A stretch of DNA of 64,000 nucleotides from Ferrimicrobium acidiphilum DSM 19497 (GTDB lineage Bacteria; Actinomycetota; Acidimicrobiia; Acidimicrobiales; Acidimicrobiaceae): contig NZ_JXUW01000002.1 in the NCBI RefSeq assembly GCF_000949255.1, positions 62,001 to 126,000 on the forward strand. Reading direction: 5' to 3'. The position numbers and the translations under genes were made by a program. Positions 34,636 to 43,167 of this stretch are shown piece after piece. The notes below the pieces were generated by a model. It saw only the letters and a list, made by a program, of their open reading frames with translations. It did no database searches and had not been told where the DNA came from. Numbering within the stretch: position 1 is the first letter of the stretch; every line of letters starts with the position of its first letter.

Positions 34636-35632
34636 ACTTCGTTGGGTATTGGCCGCGTTGGCCGGTCTTGTTGTGCTGATCGTAGTTGTTGGTGGCGTTG
34701 CATTCTATGTGGAGTCGCAGCCGAGTCCACATGGGCAGCCAGTGGCGGTTATCGTTACCCCAGGGGAGTCAGTGAGCTCGATCTTTGATCGACTCGCTCA
34801 GGCAAAGGTGGTACGTTCCCCGTTCCTGTTTAAGGCGTACTCAGCGATTAAGGGTGTCGGAGTCATCGATGCTGGTGTCTATTTTCTGCGCACGAACGAG
34901 GGCTATGCTCGCACCCTTGGACGTTTAACGGCGGGACCATCCTCGCTGAAGCTCACAGTATTGCCGGGTATGACGGTGTCGACAATCGCCTCGGAGCTCA
35001 AGTCAATACCAGGTAATAGCCTATCTGGATCGGCATTTCTGCGAGCAAGCACCAACCTTGCGGTGTTTCATTCCCCCTTTCTAGCTCATGCAACGAGTCT
35101 GCAAGGATTGCTCTATCCCGATACTTACTTTGTCGATCCACTTGGGACGGCAAAGGAACTTATTCAGCAGATGTTGAATAGATCTGCCCAGGTGTTCGAG
35201 GCGGATGGGCTGTCGCCCGCGGGACACTATCACTCCTTGAGCGCGGCACAGGTGATCGTGGCAGCCTCCATAGCCGAAAAGGAGGCCAACTCTGCGACCG
35301 GATATGCCAAGGTTGCACGCGTGATCCTAAACCGGCTCGCCGCAGGCATGCCACTTCAGATGGACTCCACAGTTCGTTTTGCGACCGCCAACTACTCGAA
35401 CCCAATCACCGGCGCACAACTAAAGGACCCGTCTGCGTACAATACCTACTCCCACACCGGGCTCCCTCCAGGACCTATCGGAGCTGTCGATTCGGCTGGC
35501 CTTATGGGTGTTTTACATCCGCAACGAGGATCGTGGCTTTACTTCGTTGCTCTTCGTGGGCATCGGCACCTCTCGTTCTTCGATACCTTCGGACAGCAGC
35601 AAGCTGCGATCTCACGGTACGGTGTGCGGTGA
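34628..35632 (+). CDS. mltG: Endolytic murein transglycosylase MltG (YceG-like)
   Basis: A 334-residue single-pass inner-membrane enzyme that cleaves nascent peptidoglycan strands and so ends chain growth. An N-terminal membrane anchor (residues 6-27), a LysM-like segment, then the YceG catalytic domain with the Glu of IVAASIAEKEAN, VARVILNRLAAGMPLQMDSTVRF and the conserved SPYNTY-type motif as PSAYNTYSHTGLPPGPI. Complete. Its TGA overlaps the aroE ATG. Confidence 0.94.
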   Translation: MRRLRWVLAALAGLVVLIVVVGGVAFYVESQPSPHGQPVAVIVTPGESVSSIFDRLAQAKVVRSPFLFKAYSAIKGVGVIDAGVYFLRTNEGYARTLGRLTAGPSSLKLTVLPGMTVSTIASELKSIPGNSLSGSAFLRASTNLAVFHSPFLAHATSLQGLLYPDTYFVDPLGTAKELIQQMLNRSAQVFEADGLSPAGHYHSLSAAQVIVAASIAEKEANSATGYAKVARVILNRLAAGMPLQMDSTVRFATANYSNPITGAQLKDPSAYNTYSHTGLPPGPIGAVDSAGLMGVLHPQRGSWLYFVALRGHRHLSFFDTFGQQQAAISRYGVR

Positions 35633-36483
35633 TGTCCGGCGAACATACGAAACCTGCTATTCCTTTAGCCTGTGTGCTTGGTGATCCAATTGCCCATAGC
35701 CTGTCCCCCCTTCTTCACGAGACTGGGTTGGCACACTCTGGATTGCAAGGTCGTTACCTGGCTTTCCAGACTGGGACTACTGGCTTAGCTGATACGTTAC
35801 GATCGCTTGTCACGCTTGGATTTCGAGGCTGCAACCTGACTGCACCACTCAAGGTGGTGGCCCGGAGTATGTTGCAGGTCGAGGATCCGGAGGTGCGACG
35901 GATCGGCGCTGTAAATACCATTGTCTTCTCTGAAGGTTCGCTAATTGGTTACAATACCGATGCCCGCGGGCTTTTGGAGGCGTTGCGAACGGTGGTGGGT
36001 TTCGAGCCTCATGGCAAACGAATCCTGATTCTGGGGTCTGGTGGCGCTGCACGTGCAGCCGCATCAGCTATGACAGATGCAGGGGCCGCAGAGGTCTATG
36101 TCAACGGTAGGAGTAGAGATCGGGCTCTGGAGTTAGCCAATGGCTTCGATGGCGCGATCCAGATGTGCGAGAAGACCGATGGGTTGTCGGTTGACTTGAT
36201 CATAAACGCAACTACGGTTGGTATGAAGGGCGGCGGTGCGGAGAGCGAGACGCCGATCGAGTTGACGAGGCTTGGGGCTTGCGATGTCGTCTATGACATG
36301 GTCTATCGACCAACTCTGACGCCGTTGCTTCAGTCAGCTCAACGGTTGGGAGTCTCTGGTTTTGGGGGCCGCTCTATGCTCGCAGCTCAGGCTAGGTTTG
36401 CCTTTGAGCATTTCTTCAACGCCCTTCCGAGCTTAGATGTGTTTTTGGAAGCATTGGATCAAGATGATGCGGGCATCGCCTGA
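35632..36483 (+). CDS. aroE: Shikimate dehydrogenase AroE
   Basis: A 283-residue NADP-dependent enzyme of aromatic amino acid synthesis, reducing 3-dehydroshikimate to shikimate. Motifs: LGDPIAHSLSPLLHE at the N-terminus, the catalytic Lys in NLTAPLKV (usually NVTxPxK, so Val to Leu), GAVNTIVF, YNTDARG, the dinucleotide loop GSGGAARAAA, and FGGRSMLAAQA. I start at ATG 35632, which overlaps the mltG stop as TGATG; a longer frame would run 100 bases into mltG. This is the last gene of the alaS operon. Confidence 0.95.
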   Translation: MSGEHTKPAIPLACVLGDPIAHSLSPLLHETGLAHSGLQGRYLAFQTGTTGLADTLRSLVTLGFRGCNLTAPLKVVARSMLQVEDPEVRRIGAVNTIVFSEGSLIGYNTDARGLLEALRTVVGFEPHGKRILILGSGGAARAAASAMTDAGAAEVYVNGRSRDRALELANGFDGAIQMCEKTDGLSVDLIINATTVGMKGGGAESETPIELTRLGACDVVYDMVYRPTLTPLLQSAQRLGVSGFGGRSMLAAQARFAFEHFFNALPSLDVFLEALDQDDAGIA

Positions 36484-36724
36484 GGCACGAGAAGCGTGGT
36501 CGTCGTCAACTAGCTAGATTCGAGAGCTGGCCGACACCCGCGTGCTTCTCCCGCCGATTCGTAGGGAATACTCGTTGCCCTCTCTTGCCCGTTCACGGGT
36601 TGTGCGGCCTAGAGTTCTCCAAATGACGGCTTCAATCTGGCCACAATCACCTCAGAACGCTCAACGGCTTGCCGATCCCTGGTTGATCTTGGTACCGGAT
36701 TACCGTTTATAGCCGAACATCTGC

Positions 36725-37062
36725 TATCCCGTTGGCATCTGGCATCTGGCATCGTAGTCGATCTGGATGTCGATGGTCCGACCGGGCTGGACCCCGTGGT
36801 GCTTCCGACAGACGGGTCACAGACCGCAGCGCCGCCGTGCTAGCGCGGGCTGTGCGCGGTGACCTCGTAGATGCCGGCGGAATGATTGAGGCTGAAGGCG
36901 CCGTCTACTGCGGTGTTCACCTTGGACGAGCGTACGCCGAGAACGGCGGATGGTGACCGTTGCAGGCCCGACATGTCGGGAGCCGGACGTTGGACAACCG
37001 ACGATCTCAACGACGACGCCAAGGATGCCAGCCAACACCGGCGCTGCGTCTTGGAGCGCCAC
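36725..37062 (-). pseudogene. Decayed carboxypeptidase-regulatory-like domain protein
   Basis: Minus-strand frames give consecutive parts of one protein: VEIVGCPTSGSRHVGPATVTI, then after a frameshift near 36950 KVNTAVDGAFSLNHSAGIYEVTAHSPR, then a TAG where a tyrosine codon would be expected, then GGAAVC and, in another frame, HGVQPGRTIDIQIDYD. This is the pattern of a carboxypeptidase-regulatory-like beta-sandwich (DGxFSLxLxAGxYxVTAxS). At least two frameshifts and one stop make it dead. The rest of 36484-36724 shows nothing. Base composition is more GC-rich than the neighbours. Confidence 0.65.
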
Positions 37063-37075
37063 GTGCCCCGGAACC

Positions 37076-38065
37076 CTAGGGGCCTCCGGCTATGCGACCC
37101 GTCTGGAGGACGCTAACCGGGCCGGTCGGGCCGTGACCAAGGGTTGTATGTGACGGGACGGCGGGGGCACCAGGTGGAACTGGGGATGGAAATAGCCTGA
37201 TGCTGGTCGTGTGCGTGGTGGTCGGGCAGCTGGCGTGGTCAAAGGGCTCGGTGGCTTCCACAGTGAGGATGTACTTGCCCACACCCATGTTGCCGCTGCT
37301 TGCGGTTGAGAACAGCGTGGCACAGCTCGGCGCCTGGTAGCTGACGCGAACCGACCCGTTGTGTAGCGGTGTTGTCTGCTGCCACGGCATCGACAGCACT
37401 TCCCGGGCTGCTGTGACGGTTGGTCCGGTTTGCGGGCCGCCACACGATGGGGTCCCCCGACTGGTGTAGACGATCGCACCGTCACCGCCTTGGCCGTAGA
37501 TTACCACCGCAGTAAAGATCTGGTGGTAGGAGGCCCTGCTCGTAGAGGAACCTGCTGGTGGGACGGCCGCGGCGGGGCAGCTTGTGGTCTCACCCCAGGT
37601 GATCCCCACCCAGGCGCCGCGGCGATCAAGAGGCGACGTCCCACCCGGAAGCGTCGATCCGCTGAGAGTCACGAGCCCGTAGCCGAGGATCGCCTGCGCG
37701 TGGGACCCTTGGACCGCGGAGGTCGCCGCGAACGCCGTTGCCGCCTGGGCCCAGGTGAGCCCGAGATGTTCCGAGGTGGCCGAAGTGGTCGGGGGTGAGA
37801 CTTGCAGTCCGCTCATCGCCACTATCTTGGTGTAGCGGCCACCAGCCACCGCACTCGCTGACGGGGATGACGCCGAGACCGCCGGGCTGGTGACATAGGC
37901 GACCCCGGCGCCAGCTGGCCCACATGCGGCCAAGCCCAGCGCGGCTGCGCCGAGCGCTACTCCGGCGACCAGGGCTCTCGAGGGCCCGCTCGTCCCCGGA
38001 ACGTGGGTGACGGCAGGACTAGTGTCGCTCGGGTCAGGGGCTGGGATCCTGATCGACTTCGACAT
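37076..38065 (-). CDS. Hypothetical secreted or lipoprotein-like protein
   Basis: About 329 residues from the ATG at 38065 (a longer frame starts at 38101). A hydrophobic stretch ends in a lipobox-like LGLAAC, Cys at residue 48, but the polar region before it is unusually long (about 30 residues), so it may be an anchor rather than a cleaved signal. The remainder is Ser/Thr/Pro/Gly-rich with scattered cysteines and no family I recognise. Codon use is clearly GC-richer than the core genes. It faces a broken ECF sigma factor across a 322-base gap. Secreted proteins paired with ECF sigma genes are common in actinobacteria, so a former regulatory pair is possible. Confidence 0.55.
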   Translation of the reverse strand: MSKSIRIPAPDPSDTSPAVTHVPGTSGPSRALVAGVALGAAALGLAACGPAGAGVAYVTSPAVSASSPSASAVAGGRYTKIVAMSGLQVSPPTTSATSEHLGLTWAQAATAFAATSAVQGSHAQAILGYGLVTLSGSTLPGGTSPLDRRGAWVGITWGETTSCPAAAVPPAGSSTSRASYHQIFTAVVIYGQGGDGAIVYTSRGTPSCGGPQTGPTVTAAREVLSMPWQQTTPLHNGSVRVSYQAPSCATLFSTASSGNMGVGKYILTVEATEPFDHASCPTTTHTTSIRLFPSPVPPGAPAVPSHTTLGHGPTGPVSVLQTGRIAGGP

Positions 38066-38375
38066 ACGGAAGATCATAGTAATTTTAGACGCACCAAGCA
38101 CCGCGGAGGTTCCCTCACCTCTTCAGCTGCGTCACCCCTGTCGGTGGTGGATGACGTGACCACCTCTGCGGCGCCTCGCCAGTGCTCCAATCGCTCTGTG
38201 GACGAGCACCTCTGGCGTGGAACCTATCGATGTGCTTGTTTGTCAATGCTCTCGTGGATGGCAACAGAGATGAGACGCGACGAGGAGACAGGCCAGTTCC
38301 CGTGTAGACGAGCTTCACCGGTGTCCCGAGTTGGCATTCGCACCGGCTCGCTCGATGCCGAAATGTTCTGCTGCC

Positions 38376-38381
38376 TATACT
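38376..38381 (+). promoter_or_regulatory. -10 element for a leaderless sigma-factor transcript
   Basis: TATACT ends 6 bases ahead of the GTG at 38388, the spacing expected when transcription begins at or next to the start codon. No ribosome binding site is present, consistent with a leaderless message. Confidence 0.4.
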
Positions 38382-38387
38382 GGTGAC

Positions 38388-38879
38388 GTGGCCGGCAGCG
38401 ATGCGCTCGAAGGTCTGGTGCGCTTTTATCACCGGCGCTTGGTGGCCCCCGCCTACGCGCTGTGCGAGAACCGTTCCGACGCTGAAGACATCGTGGCGGA
38501 TGCCTATGTCCGAACCTGGCCTCGTCTCGTCCGAGGCCAGGTCTACGATCCGGCTGCGTACCTGCGGCGCGCCGTGGTCAACGACACTGCCAGCTGGCGA
38601 CGGCACCGCTTCGTAGTGCGCCGCGAAGAACTGCGCCGTCGGGTCAACCCTGCACCTGATATCGCAGAAGACCAGGTGGCAGGCCAAGACGAGCTGTGAA
38701 ACGCGTTGCAGACGTCACCGCTCGGCCAGCAGCAGGTGGTCGTCCTCGGATTCATCGAGGACCTCTCCGTGGCTGACACTGCAGGGCTGCTCGATATCCC
38801 CACGGGAAGCTTGAAGTCCCGCACCGCCTGGGCGCTCGTCACCCTCCGCCAAGTGGTATGCGAGGAAGAAGATGTCTGA
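38388..38879 (+). pseudogene. ECF RNA polymerase sigma factor interrupted by an in-frame TGA
   Basis: From GTG 38388 the frame encodes sigma region 2 (LEGLVRFYHRRLVAPAYALC, then SDAEDIVADAYVRTWPRL, and YLRRAVVNDTASWRRH). It stops at TGA 38697-38699 after 103 codons. Without changing frame, the next 59 codons encode region 4 (PLGQQQVVVLGFIEDLSVAD, then TAGLLDIPTGSLKSRTAWAL) and end at TGA 38877-38879. The broken codon sits in EL-TGA-NAL, where tryptophan (TGG) is likely, so one G-to-A change explains it. The truncated product would lack -35 recognition. Alternatives are a sequencing error or UGA readthrough. Confidence 0.8.
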
Positions 38880-39115
38880 GATCGACCCTGACTTCGAATG
38901 AAGGTGGGGAATTCAGTCGGGTGTGGCCACGTACCAGGGAAAGTTTGGGGGGTCTCACAGAGGCTCTGCCAGAATGTGTTACTGAAACAAGCCAACCTGG
39001 AGAGCCTCTATCGAACACCATGGACTTCGGCTTGTCCGAAATATAAATGTTCACACCATGGGAGCCAAACCGATTGAAGCCGAAACTTTGGTAAAGATGG
39101 TTTTCTACCGATGCC

Positions 39116-40828
39116 TTGAGTATGAGCGATCCCGAGGTGCAGCGCACCTTCACCACCCCTGAGCTGTCTTCGCTCGCTCGTGGTCTTGTCAACGCCGGCT
39201 TGGTCTCAGAGGAGGAGTTGCGAGAGGTTCTCACCACCAAGGGAGAACAGCTCTCTTTGATCAGAGCCTTGGTTGAGGAGCGTCGAGTTGACGAGATGGC
39301 GCTGTGTCACTTTTTGTCCGAACGCTATGGGGTGGAAGAGCTTGATCTCAACGGACTCAGCTTTGACCCTGGCGTGGTTGCCCTTCTTCCATCTCGTGCT
39401 GCTCGTCGCTATCTGGCGCTTCCAATTCGTGAAGAGTCGAGTTCGATCATGGTCGCGATGGTCGATCCCACTGATGTGGTGGCCAAGGATGATCTAAAGA
39501 CCGTTTTGAGGCGGGATCTACACCTCGTCGTCGTCGCCTATTCACAGCTGCTTGCCACGATTGAGCGATCGCAGCTGAACCTTAAGGAGCAGTTTGACCT
39601 CTCAGAGCTAGCCGAAGAGAGGAATGAGGCATCACAGGCTGACGTTGCCGACGTCGTCGAGGATGGACCGATCGTTTCGTTGGTGAATCAGATGATCTCT
39701 CAGGCCGTGCTCGATCGTGCGTCCGACATCCATGTCGAGCCGATCAACGGGGCAATTCGCATCCGATTCCGTATCGATGGGGTACTGCACGAAGTTGGAC
39801 GATTGAACGCCAATGTTCATGCCAAGCTGATGACACGGATCAAGATCCTTGCCGGCCTTGATATCTCTGAACGCCGCCGACCCCAAGATGGCCGTTTCAG
39901 CGTGGGCATCGAAGGGCAAAAAGTTGATCTTCGAGTGGCGACACTGCCAACCTATCTCGGCGAGAAGGTGGTGATCCGGGTGCTCGACACCGGGACCGCT
40001 AGGCTCGACCTTGAGGACTTGGGTTTCTTGCCAGAGGTGCGCAGACTCTACGACAGGTTAACCGATAAACCTTGGGGCACCATCCTCATCACTGGGCCCA
40101 CGGGTTCAGGAAAATCTACCACTCTGTATGCGACGCTTAATCGACTCAATCGAGTAGAGACCAATATCATCACCGTAGAGGATCCGGTGGAGTATCAACT
40201 GAGCGGCATCGCTCAGATTCAGGTTAATGCTGGTGCCGGCATCACCTTTTCCTCGGCTCTGCGCTCGATACTGCGCGCAGATCCTGACATCATCCTGGTG
40301 GGTGAGGTGCGTGACCGTGAGACCGCCGAGATCGCTATCGAGTCTGCGCTCACTGGCCACCTAGTGCTTACGTCGCTGCATACAAATGATGCGTTATCGA
40401 CTCCTACGCGACTCTTTGAGATGGGGGTAGAGCCCTATCTGGTTGCCAGTGCTCTCACAGCCGTGATCGGCCAACGCCTTGCTAGGCGACTCTGTCTCAA
40501 CTGTCGGGTTCCGTCAACTATCAGCAGAGATGAACTGAATCAGCTTGGCTTCGTCACACCAGCCTCCGAGGAGGCGTTCCAGCTCTTTCATCCAGCACCC
40601 CAAGGATGCGTACGATGTTCACGCACTGGGTACTACGGACGGGTAGCCCTGCACGAGTTGCTCGAGATAACCGAAGCCATGGGCAGGGCGATCGCTGCCC
40701 GTGCACCCATAGAGGAGCTCCAATCGATCGCCAACGCACAAGGGTTCATTACTCTTCGCCAGGCTGGTCTCACTCAAGTATTACAGGGTGTTACATCGAT
40801 AGAAGAGATACTACGAGTTTTGATCTGA
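39116..40828 (+). CDS. pilB: Type IV pilus extension ATPase PilB (GspE family)
   Basis: A 570-residue secretion ATPase. The N-terminal MshE-like domain (residues 15-150) is followed by the ATPase core: SDIHVEP, Walker A GPTGSGKSTT, the Asp box NIITVEDPVEY, Walker B ILVGEVRDRETAEIA and the His box GHLVLTSLHTNDA. A four-cysteine zinc site is formed by CLNC and CVRC (about residues 462-500). It powers pilin assembly at the inner membrane. The start is TTG 39116 or ATG 39122, and neither has a strong ribosome binding site. pilT follows after 30 bases. Confidence 0.93.
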   Translation: MSMSDPEVQRTFTTPELSSLARGLVNAGLVSEEELREVLTTKGEQLSLIRALVEERRVDEMALCHFLSERYGVEELDLNGLSFDPGVVALLPSRAARRYLALPIREESSSIMVAMVDPTDVVAKDDLKTVLRRDLHLVVVAYSQLLATIERSQLNLKEQFDLSELAEERNEASQADVADVVEDGPIVSLVNQMISQAVLDRASDIHVEPINGAIRIRFRIDGVLHEVGRLNANVHAKLMTRIKILAGLDISERRRPQDGRFSVGIEGQKVDLRVATLPTYLGEKVVIRVLDTGTARLDLEDLGFLPEVRRLYDRLTDKPWGTILITGPTGSGKSTTLYATLNRLNRVETNIITVEDPVEYQLSGIAQIQVNAGAGITFSSALRSILRADPDIILVGEVRDRETAEIAIESALTGHLVLTSLHTNDALSTPTRLFEMGVEPYLVASALTAVIGQRLARRLCLNCRVPSTISRDELNQLGFVTPASEEAFQLFHPAPQGCVRCSRTGYYGRVALHELLEITEAMGRAIAARAPIEELQSIANAQGFITLRQAGLTQVLQGVTSIEEILRVLI

Positions 40829-40858
40829 TGACACCAGACTCAAGGAAGGGTATGGCAA

Positions 40859-41956
40859 GTGCTAGGCACCTACGATAAAATTTCGATCGACTCGCTGCTC
40901 GGTGAGTTAGTGGCGGCTCGAGGAAGCGACCTCCATCTTTCGGTGGGAGCGCGTCCTCAGATTAGGGTATATGGTTCCCTCAGGGAGTTAGAGGGTGCAC
41001 CTGAGCTCGACCCAGAGATCATTCGCGACGGTGTCTACGCTATTCTAACCCAGGCGCAAAGAGAGCGCTTTGAGGAGTCATGGGAGTTAGATCTCGCCTA
41101 CTCGCTGCGAGGTTTGGGTCGGTTTCGCCTCAACCTCTTCCGACAGCGATCGAGTATCGGTGCTGTCTTCCGGGTTATTCCTCACCAGATACCTGCGTTG
41201 GAGACTCTGGAGCTGCCACCTGTAGTCAAGACGTTCGCAGAGATCCCAAAGGGTCTCGTGCTGGTGACTGGCCCTACTGGTTCGGGGAAATCCACCACCC
41301 TCGCAGCGATCGTTGATCTAATCAACCGCACTCAGCGTAGGCATATCGTTACTATTGAAGACCCGATCGAGTTTCTTCATTCACATCGGAGTTCGATTGT
41401 CAATCAACGTGAGGTTGGTACAGATACAAAGGCCTTTGCCACAGCACTTCGCCAGGTGCTGCGCCAGGATCCGGACGTGATCATGGTTGGCGAGATGCGT
41501 GATTTTGAGACTATTGCTGCTGCGATTACGGCAGCTGAGACTGGCCACCTGGTCTTTGCAACTTTGCATACCCAAGATGCGCCGCAGGCGATCGATAGAA
41601 TGATTGATGTCTTCCCCTCCTATCAGCAGGCGCAGATTCGCGTTCAGCTGGCGGCCTCACTTCAGGCCATCCTCACCCAGCAGTTGATCCCACGATGTGA
41701 TCAACCAGGACGGGCTGTGGCGGTGGAGGTTTTGGTGGCGACCTCAGCGGTACGCAACGTAGTAAGAGAGGCCAAGAGCCATCAGCTCTATTCGATCATG
41801 CAGTCAAGTGCACAGATGGGGATGCAGACTATGGATTCGGCACTTATAAGGCTAGTTAAATTAGGGCACATCTCGCGTGAGGCTGCACTTCTTGCGACTA
41901 CCAACCAGCGAGAGCTCTATGAAGCGATGGGGGGGTTGGGTGCTCGAAACCTATGA
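40859..41956 (+). CDS. pilT: Type IV pilus retraction ATPase PilT
   Basis: A 365-residue hexameric ATPase that disassembles pili and drives twitching. Walker A GPTGSGKSTT, IVTIEDPIEFLH, Walker B VIMVGEMRDFETI, and the PilT-specific C-terminal motif AVRNVVREAKSHQLYSIMQ, with late GMQTMDSAL. GTG start 8 bases after AAGGAAGGG. Its end overlaps pilC by 17 bases. Confidence 0.94.
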   Translation: MLGTYDKISIDSLLGELVAARGSDLHLSVGARPQIRVYGSLRELEGAPELDPEIIRDGVYAILTQAQRERFEESWELDLAYSLRGLGRFRLNLFRQRSSIGAVFRVIPHQIPALETLELPPVVKTFAEIPKGLVLVTGPTGSGKSTTLAAIVDLINRTQRRHIVTIEDPIEFLHSHRSSIVNQREVGTDTKAFATALRQVLRQDPDVIMVGEMRDFETIAAAITAAETGHLVFATLHTQDAPQAIDRMIDVFPSYQQAQIRVQLAASLQAILTQQLIPRCDQPGRAVAVEVLVATSAVRNVVREAKSHQLYSIMQSSAQMGMQTMDSALIRLVKLGHISREAALLATTNQRELYEAMGGLGARNL

Positions 41957-43157
41957 ATACCGTGCCCGCGACACCAAGGGCAACGTAAAGCAGGGGGCAA
42001 TCGATGCCGACAGTCGTGAGGCGGTCCTTCGCCATCTCCATGATCTTGGGCTATTGCCGGTGTCGGTTAACCCAAAACGTGTGCCCGTTCTCAAGCGCGA
42101 TGTCAACTTCGGTCTTTCGCACAGGGTAAAGCTCGCCGACGTAGCTGTCTTTGCTCGTCAGTTTGCAACGATGATCGAGTCGGGAATTACGATCGTGCGA
42201 GCGTTGTCGATTCTCCAGACGCAGACCGATAACCCAACGCTTCGCGATGCGGTGACCACGATTCGTCAAGAGATTACCGCCGGTAGGTCATTCTCTGAGG
42301 CGGTAGCGGGTTTCCCAAAGGTATTTGATACCCTGTTTGTGGCCATGATCCGAGCTGGTGAGGTATCTGGAACCTTAGATAAAGTGCTAACCCAGGCAGC
42401 TGAAACCCTCGAGACTCGGGTGGAACTGCAACGAAAAATCAAGTCAGCACTTACCTACCCAGCGGTAGTTGTGGTGTTGGTGATTGTAATCCTCACTGCA
42501 ATGCTTGTCTATGTGGTTCCAACCTTCCAGAGCATCTTCAGCTCGCTTGGAAGCCAACTGCCTCTGCCTACTCGAATCTTGATGTTCATCTCACACCTTG
42601 TGGTTAGCTTCTTTCCGTTACTAATTCTCTTCTATGTTGCACTTGTGATCGGGTTCATACGGTTGCGCCGAACCAAACGTGGCAAGGCGATGCTTGACCG
42701 ACTTGTGCTCAAGCTCCCAGTGTTTGGAGTGTTGATTCAAAAGTATGCTGTAGCCCGCTTTGCGTCCACGCTCTCTACCCTGATTCGCAGTGGGGTAACG
42801 TTGGTTCCATCACTGGAGATAGCGAGTGAGGTCGCGAACAACTCTCTGGTAGCCGCGGCAGCCATGGATACCAGGCGGGGGGTCTCACAGGGCGAAGGAA
42901 TCGCCGAGCGACTTGGCACTCACCCGATTTTTCCTCCTATGGTAGCGCAGATGATCGCAGTAGGCGAGGAGTCAGGGTCGCTGGACAACATGCTCGAGAA
43001 GATAGCCAAGTTCTACTCGCAAGAGGTCTCGGCCATGACCGAGTCACTCTCTTCGCTGCTAGAGCCACTTCTCATCGTCGTTCTGGGAGCGGTGGTCGGT
43101 GGCATGGTGATTGCTCTCTACCTCCCGATGCTCGACATCATCAAACTGCTGAAGTAG
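41940..43157 (+). CDS. pilC: Type IV pilus inner-membrane platform protein PilC
   Basis: About 405 residues with two repeated GspF/T2SSF domains: VAVFARQFATMIESGITIVRAL to FDTLFVAMIRAGEVSGTLD, and ARFASTLSTLIRSGVTLVPSL to VAQMIAVGEESGSLDNML. Three membrane segments are visible (near residues 165-190, 215-240 and 370-395). I place the start at GTG 41940 (LETYEYRARDTKGNVKQG is the normal family N-terminus); a longer frame from 41877 would overlap pilT by 80 bases. No pilin, pilM/N/O or prepilin peptidase gene is nearby. The MFS gene converges 10 bases downstream. Confidence 0.92.
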   Translation: MLETYEYRARDTKGNVKQGAIDADSREAVLRHLHDLGLLPVSVNPKRVPVLKRDVNFGLSHRVKLADVAVFARQFATMIESGITIVRALSILQTQTDNPTLRDAVTTIRQEITAGRSFSEAVAGFPKVFDTLFVAMIRAGEVSGTLDKVLTQAAETLETRVELQRKIKSALTYPAVVVVLVIVILTAMLVYVVPTFQSIFSSLGSQLPLPTRILMFISHLVVSFFPLLILFYVALVIGFIRLRRTKRGKAMLDRLVLKLPVFGVLIQKYAVARFASTLSTLIRSGVTLVPSLEIASEVANNSLVAAAAMDTRRGVSQGEGIAERLGTHPIFPPMVAQMIAVGEESGSLDNMLEKIAKFYSQEVSAMTESLSSLLEPLLIVVLGAVVGGMVIALYLPMLDIIKLLK

Positions 43158-43167
43158 TACTACTCCA

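Noticed and set aside
35533-35631. A 33-codon N-terminal extension of aroE
   Set aside because: It overlaps mltG by 100 bases. ATG 35632 gives the normal AroE N-terminus and a TGATG junction.
41877-41939. A 21-codon N-terminal extension of pilC
   Set aside because: It would overlap pilT by 80 bases, and the PilC family N-terminus begins at GTG 41940.
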